Below, piece after piece: positions 1-5,552 of a stretch of DNA of 6,324 bases. The notes under the pieces were generated by a model. It saw nothing but the letters and a program-made list of their open reading frames with translations. It was not told the origin of the DNA and did no database searches. The DNA lies in assembly GCA_024635885.1 (NCBI GenBank), contig JAGXIA010000026.1, forward strand, positions 1-6,324, written 5' to 3'. This DNA is from Helicobacteraceae bacterium. GTDB lineage: Bacteria > Campylobacterota > Campylobacteria > Campylobacterales > Sulfurimonadaceae. A program made the position numbers and the translations under genes. Numbering within the stretch: position 1 is the first letter of the stretch; the number at the start of each line of letters is the position of its first letter.

Positions 1-128
1 CCGACTAAAAGTAAAGGGTATTCAATATTTTTTCTTGAAGTTAGGAGTATCTCATCAAGTAACATAGGTGAGATTTTGCATCCACACCCTGCCCCGTGAC
101 TATACTCTGTAAGCTTTATTGAATCCAT
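1..128 (-). CDS. selD: Selenide, water dikinase SelD, N-terminal part (runs off the left edge)
   Basis: SelD makes selenophosphate from selenide and ATP, the selenium donor for selenocysteine and selenouridine in tRNA. Only the first 42 codons are in the window, read on the minus strand from ATG at 128-126. The peptide begins MDSIKLTEYSHGAGCGCKIS, a near-exact match to the well-known SelD start. It contains the catalytic Cys (residue 15, TGT at 84-86) and the essential Lys (residue 18) of the GCGCK motif. The catalytic position is a plain Cys codon and not the TGA (selenocysteine) found in some SelD proteins. The start is supported by an AAAGG ribosome binding site about six bases upstream and by the usual short lead before the motif. 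The downstream part (rest of the ATP-binding fold) lies outside the window, so its integrity cannot be judged. It is divergent from the HAD remnant at 191. Confidence 0.93.
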   Translation of the reverse strand, partial: MDSIKLTEYSHGAGCGCKISPMLLDEILLTSRKNIEYPLLLV

Positions 129-163
129 TCTTTACCTTTGGTTTTGATATACTTTGCTTTTTA

Positions 164-192
164 AATGAAATTATAGCACCGAGACATTAAAT
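164..192 (-). promoter_or_regulatory. Probable sigma-70 promoter of selD
   Basis: On the minus strand there is a perfect TATAAT at 175-170, preceded by GTGC. A weak -35-like CTGTCA (4 of 6 to TTGACA) lies 16 bases further upstream, at 192-187. Transcription would start near 163 and leave a leader of roughly 35 bases with the AAAGG ribosome binding site. In this phylum the -35 box is often poorly conserved, so the -10 box carries the call. The -35 part overlaps the first codons of the HAD remnant on the other strand. Confidence 0.45.
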
Positions 193-355
193 GACAGAGA
201 TACCAAATTTCAAAACTTTAAATATTCAGCATATTGTGTGTGATTATAATGGCACTATTGCTAAAGGTGGGGCAGATATTATTTGTAAAAATATCGAAGA
301 TGCACTTTCATTATTTATTCATACAAAACGGCTTATTGCTACTTTAAGAAGATAA
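191..355 (+). pseudogene. Internally deleted HAD-superfamily 'soluble P-type ATPase' gene (54 codons left)
   Basis: The 54-residue reading frame starts TEIPNFKTLNIQHIV and carries the HAD motif I, CDYNGTIAK (Asp nucleophile at about residue 18). After a Gly-Gly it jumps to ADIICKNIEDALSLF and ends in KRLIATLRR. These two halves match the first about 27 and the last about 27 residues of the soluble P-type-ATPase-like HAD hydrolases (COG4087), whose members are about 150 residues long, as I recall the family. Motif II (Ser/Thr), the motif III Lys and the motif IV Asp pair are all missing, so phosphatase activity is not expected. The join lies at about 266-275 and keeps the frame, with no stop. 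No strong ribosome binding site is seen: only a weak GAG about seven bases before the ATG. It ends in a tail-to-tail 12-base overlap with the membrane protein gene on the other strand. It may be a decaying gene, a small leftover protein, or an assembly deletion. Confidence 0.72.
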
Positions 356-601
356 ATCATTGTCTTCTTTATTTAAGCTCTTATTCATCTCTCCGCTTCT
401 CATTTTAAGAAATGCTAAAAATCCAAATGTAGTTCCAACGATAATAAAAATTGCACCTATAAAATCATTTCTTTCATATGCCATAAACATCCAGCATAAA
501 TCTGCAAATAAATAGACTATTACAGCTTCATAAACCTTACCTTTGTAAGTTAAAAATGCCCCGATGTTTAAAAGTATTCCACCTAAAATTGCAAAACTCA
601 T
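344..601 (-). CDS. Small three-helix membrane protein of unknown function
   Basis: The 85-residue product has three hydrophobic stretches (about residues 2-18, 24-42 and 47-66) joined by short charged turns (YKGKVYE, YERND). A hydrophilic, charged tail follows (about 67-85). No signal peptidase site or catalytic motif is visible, so it is expected to stay in the inner membrane. I do not recognise a characterised family. The three-helix size resembles small half-transporters such as SemiSWEETs, but no diagnostic PQ motif is seen, so no function is claimed. It is the second gene of a minus-strand pair: its ATG overlaps the MFS stop codon as ATGA (601-598), which points to translational coupling and perhaps to a role with the exporter. 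There is no clear separate ribosome binding site. It ends by overlapping the HAD remnant on the opposite strand. Confidence 0.75.
   Translation of the reverse strand: MSFAILGGILLNIGAFLTYKGKVYEAVIVYLFADLCWMFMAYERNDFIGAIFIIVGTTFGFLAFLKMRSGEMNKSLNKEDNDLSS
346..370. terminator. Possible bidirectional terminator hairpin over two convergent stops
   Basis: AAGAAGA at 346-352 can pair with TCTTCTT at 363-369, giving a 7-bp stem with a 10-base loop. It lies exactly over the end of the HAD remnant (stop 353-355) and the end of the membrane protein gene (stop 344-346, minus strand). The plus strand continues into a T-rich TATTT. The stem is short and AT-rich, so the call is weak and rests mostly on position. 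Confidence 0.3.
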
Positions 602-1803
602 GATATATCCTTAATTTTTTGGGTCTTAAAAATCCAAGCAAAATAAAATGCTCCTATTATAAACCCAAGTCCTATTATAACAGTTATAAACTCCAAAGAA
701 AAATCATTTGTAGCTAAAAAACCTATCATAAATGAGGTAAAAGCGGCAGAACATAAAAAGAGCATATCGTTGTATGCCACAATCCGTCCATAGTACTTTT
801 GTTCAATATTTTTTTGTAGCAGAGTATACGTATACGACCAAAGAGTCGTCGTAAAAAGACCGACAATAACACTCGCAAAAAGTGATAAATAAAAATCTTT
901 CATAAGTATCGCCCAGAGCCAGACAGCTAGACCTTGAAATATAAATATATAAACCATTCTTTTGCTGTTAACATATTTACTCAAAAATATTGGTCCTATA
1001 ACCAAGCCTACTGCTCTTGAAGCGTGTAAAAGTCCAAGAGCTAAAGATGTGGCGATAATAGAAGCATAATATGTATCTACCATTAAAGCAACGAGTGCAT
1101 CAAAAGCGGTCAAGCCTACAAATGCATGAAGAAGCATTAAATGTATGGCATGTGGAAATCTTTTTAAATAACGAAAGGTATCTCTCATCATCTCAAGTAA
1201 ATTTTCTTTACTTTTAATAAACTCAACTGTTATTTCTAGTTTATAAAGTAATATAAACCCAATTAGAAACATAAAAGCGTCTAAAATAAAAGCTACTTTA
1301 ACCCCTAACCAATAAACAACAAATCCACTCAAAGCCATTCCCAGAGTATATGAGAATGACCAAATAATGGAATGGAGTTCATTTGCACTTTGAAGCTTTT
1401 TACCCTCAAGTATTTTCGGTAGAAGTGACATCTCTGTTGTAAAATAAAAACTTGCGGCTGCCATTTTTATAAGTATAAGTATATACAAAAGCCATAAATC
1501 ATTGATATCGTTGATAAGAATCAAAAATAGTGTTGTAAAAATTTCAACTGCTATAAGTGATAACATCAGATTTTTCGGTTTGACACTGTCAATAATAGAG
1601 CCGGAGAAAGGTGCTTGAACAATTCCTGCCAAAAAATGTAACATTGCTGTAAATGCAATAACCCCAGCCGAAACATTCAGATTTAACAAAAGTGTATAGA
1701 TTGCCACATTACTAAACCATGCACCAAAGTATGCAATGAGTTGAATGGTCGATAACCTTCTCAGTATTGGTTCATTTTTTAATAATTCAAGGTATTGGTT
1801 CAT
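598..1803 (-). CDS. MFS exporter, MFS_3 / EntS-like type
   Basis: The 401-residue integral membrane protein has about twelve hydrophobic segments, the normal size for a major facilitator transporter. Family marks are visible. The loop after helix 2 has the motif-A-like GSIIDSVKPKN (residues 68-78). Residues 127-160 (LLPKILEGKKLQSAN, then LGMALSG) match the typical loop and helix 5 of the MFS_3 group, which includes the enterobactin exporter EntS and many drug exporters. The second half has GLLHASRAVGL (257-267) and a YYGRIVAYND segment (337-346), the equivalent of the usual GR motif. A proton-driven efflux role in the inner membrane is the family expectation; the substrate cannot be read from the sequence. 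The chosen start gives the normal N-terminus for the family (LLKNEPILRRLSTIQLIAYF), yet no Shine-Dalgarno sequence precedes it. It overlaps the following 85-residue gene by four bases. Confidence 0.88.
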   Translation of the reverse strand: MNQYLELLKNEPILRRLSTIQLIAYFGAWFSNVAIYTLLLNLNVSAGVIAFTAMLHFLAGIVQAPFSGSIIDSVKPKNLMLSLIAVEIFTTLFLILINDINDLWLLYILILIKMAAASFYFTTEMSLLPKILEGKKLQSANELHSIIWSFSYTLGMALSGFVVYWLGVKVAFILDAFMFLIGFILLYKLEITVEFIKSKENLLEMMRDTFRYLKRFPHAIHLMLLHAFVGLTAFDALVALMVDTYYASIIATSLALGLLHASRAVGLVIGPIFLSKYVNSKRMVYIFIFQGLAVWLWAILMKDFYLSLFASVIVGLFTTTLWSYTYTLLQKNIEQKYYGRIVAYNDMLFLCSAAFTSFMIGFLATNDFSLEFITVIIGLGFIIGAFYFAWIFKTQKIKDIS

Positions 1804-1815
1804 TAATAGAAGAGT

Positions 1816-1821
1816 ATCATA
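1816..1821 (-). promoter_or_regulatory. Possible -10 box of the MFS unit
   Basis: The minus strand reads TATGAT at 1821-1816, only 12 bases before the MFS start codon at 1803. A start site the usual 6-7 bases downstream would leave a leader of about six bases, too short for a ribosome binding site, and indeed none is seen. Upstream is a long A/T-rich stretch, as is common for promoters in this phylum, but there is no convincing -35 box. Confidence 0.3.
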
Positions 1822-1866
1822 AAAAATGAATTTAAAATTAATTATTGTATTTTTTTAATTATTTTT

Positions 1867-1893
1867 TAAAGTTATTATTTGATTCGCCGATTT
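1867..1893 (+). promoter_or_regulatory. Sigma-28 (FliA) type flagellar promoter of flaG
   Basis: The sequence TAAAGTTA (1867-1874), 11 bases, then GCCGATTT (1886-1893) closely follows the enterobacterial sigma-28 consensus TAAAGTTT-N11-GCCGATAA: 7 of 8 and 6 of 8 positions match with exact spacing. The element is an unusually GC-rich spot in an otherwise AT-rich gap. Transcription would start near 1900, about 33 bases before the flaG ATG. A late-class flagellar promoter fits the product. Confidence 0.75.
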
Positions 1894-1932
1894 AGTGTTT
1901 AATAATTCTATACTTTAAGCAAGGAGCAAGTC

Positions 1933-2322
1933 ATGGATGGCATAGCAAATGTTGCAAGACAACAACAATCACAGGTAAGTTCAGGTGATGGTCAAGGAAG
2001 AGCAGCTCAGTCGGTTCACCAACAAACACAACAAATTTCAGAAATCAGTGTTGTAAAAGAGATGCAAACAGAAGCGGTACAAGTTGCACCAAAAATAAAT
2101 TCAGAGGAGCAAGTTAGAGAGTTGGTTGACCAATTAAACAAGGCTATGGCTCCAATGAATACTAATATAAAATTTGGAGTAGATTCTCAAGATGTATTTT
2201 ATGTGTCTGTAGTTGAATCAGAAACAAGTAAAATGCTAAGAAGATTTCCAGCAGAACAGGCAGCCGATTTTCTTCCAAAAATGCAAGAAGTAACTGGAAT
2301 ACTATTTGATACAAAAGGGTAA
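1933..2322 (+). CDS. flaG: Flagellar protein FlaG
   Basis: The 129-residue protein has a Gln/Ser-rich, probably disordered N-terminal third (about residues 1-55) followed by the FlaG core. The core shows VRELVDQLNKAMAPMNTNIK (61-80), FGVD, a predicted strand pair, then ETSKMLRRFPAEQA (97-110) and the family ending TGILFDTKG. FlaG proteins are small cytoplasmic or filament-associated factors that influence flagellar filament length; the exact mechanism is not settled. The start is supported by an AAGGAG ribosome binding site at 1921-1926 with a six-base spacer. A sigma-28-type promoter lies directly upstream. In many relatives flaG stands next to fliD and fliS. Here it is alone between a transporter unit and argG, and a hairpin over its stop codon suggests a single-gene transcript. 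Confidence 0.9.
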   Translation: MDGIANVARQQQSQVSSGDGQGRAAQSVHQQTQQISEISVVKEMQTEAVQVAPKINSEEQVRELVDQLNKAMAPMNTNIKFGVDSQDVFYVSVVESETSKMLRRFPAEQAADFLPKMQEVTGILFDTKG

Positions 2323-2340
2323 ATACAAGACCCTTTTGTT
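2311..2340 (+). terminator. Hairpin terminator at the end of flaG, with the stop codon in its loop
   Basis: ACAAAAGGG (2311-2319) pairs perfectly with CCCTTTTGT (2331-2339), giving a 9-bp stem with an 11-base loop. The 5' arm is the last coding part of flaG (Thr-Lys-Gly) and the TAA stop at 2320-2322 lies in the loop. The 3' arm is T-rich and more T-rich sequence follows within 30 bases, but there is no clean run of T right after the stem. Confidence 0.55.
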
Positions 2341-2441
2341 CATGTAAATTTCTCTTTTATTTTTAATATAAACACTCTTCATTAACCTTGTACATATTCT
2401 TGTATACTCACACACTAACTAATCTTTAATCTTTTTTATTG

Positions 2442-2447
2442 TAGAAT
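2442..2447 (+). promoter_or_regulatory. Probable -10 box of the argG operon promoter
   Basis: TAGAAT at 2442-2447 follows a T-rich run (CTTTTTTATTG), the usual look of a sigma-70 promoter in Campylobacterota, where the -35 box is replaced by T-rich sequence. Transcription would start near 2454, leaving a leader of about 29 bases that holds the AAAGGG ribosome binding site (2469-2474). A second -10-like TATACT lies at 2403-2408 and could be an upstream promoter. No ARG-box-like operator was recognised. Confidence 0.5.
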
Positions 2448-2482
2448 CGCGGCAGTTATTTTACTCATAAAGGGTTTATTGA

Positions 2483-3697
2483 ATGAAAAAAGAAGTAAAA
2501 AAAGTAGTATTAGCCTATTCTGGCGGATTAGATACCAGCGTCATATTAAAATGGCTGCAAGATGAATATAAATGTGAAGTTGTAACTTTTACAGCTGACT
2601 TAGGTCAAGGCGAAGAACTTGAACCTGCTCGTAAAAAAGCAATTGAATTTGGAATCAAGCCTGAAAATATTTTTATTGATGATTTAAGAGAAGAGTTCGT
2701 AAAAGATTTTGTGTTTCCTATGTTTAGAGCAAATGCTATTTACGAAGGAGAGTATCTTTTAGGCTCTTCTATTGCTCGTCCGTTAATTGCAAAACGTCAA
2801 TCTGAGATTGCTAAACTTACTGGTGCTGATGGTGTTAGCCATGGTGCAACCGGCAAAGGTAATGATCAAGTTCGTTTCGAGATGGGTTACTTAGCTCAGG
2901 ATTCAACTCTTACTATTATTGCTCCTTGGAGAGAATGGGATTTAAATTCTCGTGAAAAACTGCTTGCATATGCTGCAGAACACGGTATTTCTATTGAGAA
3001 AAAAGGTAAAAAATCACCTTATTCTATGGATGCAAACTTACTTCATATATCTTATGAAGGTGGAATTTTAGAAGACCCTTCAGCAGAGCCAGAAGAGAGC
3101 ATGTGGTTATGGTCAAACTCTCCGGAGACTGCACCTGACAAAGCGGAATATATTGGGATAGGTTACAAGAATGGTGATCCTATTTCACTAAATGGTGAAG
3201 AATTAAGCCCTGCAACAATACTTAAAACTTTAAATGAAATCGGTGGAAAACACGGTATTGGTCGTATTGATATTGTTGAAAATCGCTTTGTCGGTATGAA
3301 AGCTCGTGGATGTTATGAAACACCAGGTGGAACTATCATGCTAAAAGCTCATCGTGCTATAGAATCAATTACAATGGACCGTGAAGCTTCTCATTTAAAA
3401 GATGAGATGATGCCTCGTTATGCAAAACTAATCTACAACGGATTTTGGTTCTCACCAGAACGTGAGATGTTACAAGCTGCCATTGACAATACACAGAAAT
3501 ATGTACAAGGCTCAGTACGTCTTAAACTTTACAAAGGCAGCATAATGGTTGTTGGCAGAAGTTCGGATGTATCACTTTTCAATGCAGAATACTCAACATT
3601 TGAAGAAGATGAAGTTTACAATCAAAAAGATGCTGAAGGTTTCATCAAATTAAATGCACTTCGTTTTATTATCGAAGGTAAAGCCCGTAAAAAATAA
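2483..3697 (+). CDS. argG: Argininosuccinate synthase
   Basis: ArgG joins citrulline and aspartate, with ATP cleaved to AMP and pyrophosphate, to make argininosuccinate, the next-to-last step of arginine synthesis, in the cytoplasm. The 404-residue length is normal for the family. The N-terminal nucleotide-binding domain shows the PP-loop AYSGGLDTSV (11-20). Further conserved blocks are EGEYLLGSSIARP (88-100), HGATGKGNDQVRFE (120-133, citrulline/aspartate/ATP site), YSMDANLLHIS (180-190) and GCYETPGG (276-283). All key motifs look intact. The start has an AAAGGG ribosome binding site at 2469-2474 with an eight-base spacer and leaves the usual short lead before the PP-loop. It is the first gene of the right-hand operon; the next gene starts 24 bases after its stop. 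In C. jejuni, as I recall it, argG directly precedes rplI; here another gene stands between them. Confidence 0.97.
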   Translation: MKKEVKKVVLAYSGGLDTSVILKWLQDEYKCEVVTFTADLGQGEELEPARKKAIEFGIKPENIFIDDLREEFVKDFVFPMFRANAIYEGEYLLGSSIARPLIAKRQSEIAKLTGADGVSHGATGKGNDQVRFEMGYLAQDSTLTIIAPWREWDLNSREKLLAYAAEHGISIEKKGKKSPYSMDANLLHISYEGGILEDPSAEPEESMWLWSNSPETAPDKAEYIGIGYKNGDPISLNGEELSPATILKTLNEIGGKHGIGRIDIVENRFVGMKARGCYETPGGTIMLKAHRAIESITMDREASHLKDEMMPRYAKLIYNGFWFSPEREMLQAAIDNTQKYVQGSVRLKLYKGSIMVVGRSSDVSLFNAEYSTFEEDEVYNQKDAEGFIKLNALRFIIEGKARKK

Positions 3698-3721
3698 ACA
3701 ACTGAGACAAAAGGACAAAAT

Positions 3722-4453
3722 ATGATTAAAATTGATATGAATTCACCTGAATTTCAAGAAGAGATGACAAAGTCTATTAAATTTACAGACAAAGTAGTTA
3801 AACAATTTGCTTGGGAATACAATCCTCAAGAAGAGATAAACGAAGGTGTACAAATGGGTCTTGCCCGCAACAAGATGATGTACTCTAAAAGATTTTGTCC
3901 TTGTTTTATGGTTGAAGAAGTTGATGGAAAATTCAAAAGTACTGATGATAGACTCTGTCCTTGTACTCCTGCTATAGAAAAAGAAATTCCAGAACAAGGT
4001 GTTTGTCACTGTCAAATTTTCTGTACACCTGAATTTGCAGCAGCTAAGCGTATAGAACTTGGAATGGAAGAAGCAGTTCATACACACTCTCGCGGATTAA
4101 CAAAAGAAGAGTGTGAATCTTTAGTAAATCAAAGTGAACTTGATGGTGATGAAATAATTGCATTACTTGAAGCTAGAGAGCTTGGAATGGTAAACTTTAA
4201 GCTCGTGGATGTTCGTGAGCATATGGAGTGGCAAATGGGTCACATCAAAGGTGCTGATGCGCTAGTTCCTACAAGCAGTTTCTTCCAAACACTTGATGAG
4301 GCTAAACTAGATAAAAATGAAAATATAATCCTTTATTGTCATGTAGGTAGTAGAAGTGCTCACTGTGCTAGAATACTTACAGATATGGAGTACACTAAAA
4401 TTGGAAACTTGACTCATGGAATAGTTTCTTACGGTGGAGAAAAAGAAAGATAA
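3722..4453 (+). CDS. Ferredoxin-thioredoxin reductase catalytic domain fused to a rhodanese domain
   Basis: The 243-residue protein has two domains. Residues about 10-115 match the catalytic (beta) subunit of ferredoxin-thioredoxin reductase, with the signature CPC (59-61), CPC (79-81) and CHC (95-97). By analogy with the cyanobacterial enzyme, Cys59, 79, 81 and 95 would hold a [4Fe-4S] cluster, and Cys61 and Cys97 would form the redox-active disulfide. The spacings (17 and 13 residues between motifs) are longer than the 16 and 8 of plant and cyanobacterial enzymes, and an extra Cys101 follows. After an acidic linker, residues about 145-240 form a rhodanese domain with the entry motif LVDVREHMEW (161-170) and the active-site loop CHVGSRS (Cys206). 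The likely job is electron transfer to a thiol or persulfide, or sulfur transfer; the partner is unknown. No FTR variable-subunit gene is nearby. Ribosome binding site AAGGA is at 3711-3715. It lies in the argG-rplI-hslVU operon. Confidence 0.9.
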   Translation: MIKIDMNSPEFQEEMTKSIKFTDKVVKQFAWEYNPQEEINEGVQMGLARNKMMYSKRFCPCFMVEEVDGKFKSTDDRLCPCTPAIEKEIPEQGVCHCQIFCTPEFAAAKRIELGMEEAVHTHSRGLTKEECESLVNQSELDGDEIIALLEARELGMVNFKLVDVREHMEWQMGHIKGADALVPTSSFFQTLDEAKLDKNENIILYCHVGSRSAHCARILTDMEYTKIGNLTHGIVSYGGEKER

Positions 4454-4468
4454 TTTAAAGGGTATAAA

Positions 4469-4915
4469 ATGAGAGTATTATTAATTAAAGATGTAAAAGG
4501 TTTAGGGAAATCTGGAGAAGTTAAAGAAGTTAAAGATGGCTATGGGAAAAATTTTCTTATTGGAAAAGGCTTCGCAAGAGCAGCAACTGCAGAAATTTTA
4601 GAGCAACATGCCCAAAATGAAATTATCGTTGCTCAAAACCTTGAAAAAGAAGTTAATCTTCTTAAAGATCTAGCTAAACTACTTGATAAGTGCGAAATAA
4701 TTATCACTAAAAAAATAGGACAGAATGGTCATCTATTTGGTTCTGTAACAAAAGATGAAATTGCTACAGCGCTAAAAGAGCAGCATAATATAGAAATAGA
4801 CAAAAAACATATTAATGAAAAATCTGCTATTAAAACAATAGGTGAACATGATTTGGACTTTAAACTGGGTCACGGACTTCATGCTAAACTGCATGTGGAT
4901 GTTCAAGGAGAATAA
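4469..4915 (+). CDS. rplI: 50S ribosomal protein L9
   Basis: L9 binds 23S rRNA near the L1 stalk and reaches across the ribosome surface; it helps keep the reading frame and ribosome quality. The 148-residue length is normal. The N-terminal RNA-binding domain shows the family signature GLGKSGEVKEVKDGYGKNFL (11-30), followed by IGKGFA. A long charged helix (about 41-75) links to the C-terminal domain with GQNGHLFGSVT (84-94) and the end block GLHAKLHVDV (136-145). The start is set by AAAGGG at 4457-4462 with a six-base spacer, 15 bases after the stop of the FTR-rhodanese gene, so the two are surely co-transcribed. The genes hslV and hslU follow, the same order as in Campylobacter and Helicobacter. 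Confidence 0.97.
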   Translation: MRVLLIKDVKGLGKSGEVKEVKDGYGKNFLIGKGFARAATAEILEQHAQNEIIVAQNLEKEVNLLKDLAKLLDKCEIIITKKIGQNGHLFGSVTKDEIATALKEQHNIEIDKKHINEKSAIKTIGEHDLDFKLGHGLHAKLHVDVQGE

Positions 4916-4921
4916 TAAAAT

Positions 4922-5017
4922 ATGAAATATTTTATCTCGCCAACTGGCGTAACTTTAGTGAGAGGAATTTTGCAAAGAATTCACTTCTTGGCTAAAGGAG
5001 ACAAATTATATGTTTGA
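4922..5017 (+). CDS. Candidate small gene (31 codons) between rplI and hslV
   Basis: An ATG at 4922 opens a 31-codon frame (begins MKYFISPTGVTLVRG, ends AKGDKLYV) that stops at 5015-5017, eight bases inside hslV in another frame. An AAGGAG at 4905-4910, within the end of rplI, lies 11 bases upstream, long but usable. The frame spans nearly the whole 94-base gap, the longest in this operon, and its 3' part carries the hslV ribosome binding site (AAAGGAG at 4994-5000). That layout would allow translational coupling to hslV. The predicted peptide is basic with mixed hydrophobic residues; no family is recognised and no membrane segment is clear. It could equally be a chance frame in a leader, since the upstream AAGGAG also encodes the last residues of L9. 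Confidence 0.35.
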   Translation: MKYFISPTGVTLVRGILQRIHFLAKGDKLYV

Positions 5018-5552
5018 TGCTACAACGATACTCGCTTACAAAGGCAAAAATAAAGCTGTGATTGGTGGGGACGGACAGGTTACTTTTGGGGATTCAGTTC
5101 TTAAAGCTAATGCAACTAAAATCCGAACATTGGGTCATGGTAAGATTCTAGCAGGATTTGCCGGAAGTACCGCCGATGCTTTTAATCTTTTTGATATGTT
5201 TGAAGATTTTTTGGAAGATAAAAAAGGTGACCTTTTAAAGTCAGTGATAGAATTTTCTAAAGCGTGGAGAAAAGATAAAGTTCTCCGTCGTTTAGAGGCT
5301 ATGATGATTGTTTTAAACAACGACCATATATTCATTCTTACTGGCAATGGTGATGTAGTTGAGCCTGAAGATGGAGAGCTAGCTTCTATAGGAAGCGGTG
5401 GAAACTATGCTATTTCAGCGGCAAGAGCACTCAAAAAACATAGCCAATTAGACGAAGAAGAGCTTGTTCGAGAGAGTTTAAATGTAGCAGCAGACTTATG
5501 TATATATACAAACCATAATATCAAAACTCTCATATTAGAGGGAAATAAATAA
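5010..5552 (+). CDS. hslV: ATP-dependent protease subunit HslV
   Basis: HslV is the threonine protease of the HslUV (ClpYQ) complex, a bacterial relative of the proteasome that degrades unfolded or regulatory proteins fed by HslU. The 180-residue length is normal. A short MFDA leader precedes the catalytic Thr5, which becomes the N-terminal residue after processing. Counting from it, Asp21 (mature 17, in GGDGQVTFGD) and Lys32 (mature 28) stand at the expected active-site positions. The block IGSGGNYAISAARAL (127-141) and the end NHNIKTLILE (168-177) are typical. The E. coli protein starts MTT; the longer leader here resembles epsilonproteobacterial members. Ribosome binding site AAAGGAG is at 4994-5000 with a nine-base spacer. 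Its TAA stop shares one base with the hslU start (TAATG), so the two subunits are translationally coupled. Confidence 0.96.
   Translation: MFDATTILAYKGKNKAVIGGDGQVTFGDSVLKANATKIRTLGHGKILAGFAGSTADAFNLFDMFEDFLEDKKGDLLKSVIEFSKAWRKDKVLRRLEAMMIVLNNDHIFILTGNGDVVEPEDGELASIGSGGNYAISAARALKKHSQLDEEELVRESLNVAADLCIYTNHNIKTLILEGNK

Noticed and set aside
144..176. Plus-strand promoter for the HAD remnant (TTGATA and TTATAG)
   Set aside because: The spacing of 21 bases is too long and the -10 is the reverse face of the perfect minus-strand TATAAT of selD.
1909..1914. TATACT -10-like box on the plus strand before flaG
   Set aside because: A start from it would fall on the flaG ribosome binding site; the sigma-28-type promoter upstream is a better explanation.
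3743..4087. 114-codon open frame on the minus strand
   Set aside because: It lies wholly antisense to the FTR domain, is Phe/Cys/Thr-rich low-quality sequence, and has no family resemblance.
4938..4949. GC-rich palindrome CGCCA-AC-TGGCG between rplI and hslV
   Set aside because: The stem is very short with a minimal loop and no T run follows; it is not a credible terminator in the middle of an operon, though it could be a minor structure in the candidate small gene.
5135..5347. 70-codon open frame on the minus strand
   Set aside because: It is antisense to hslV, which is certain; Ser/Lys-rich shadow composition.
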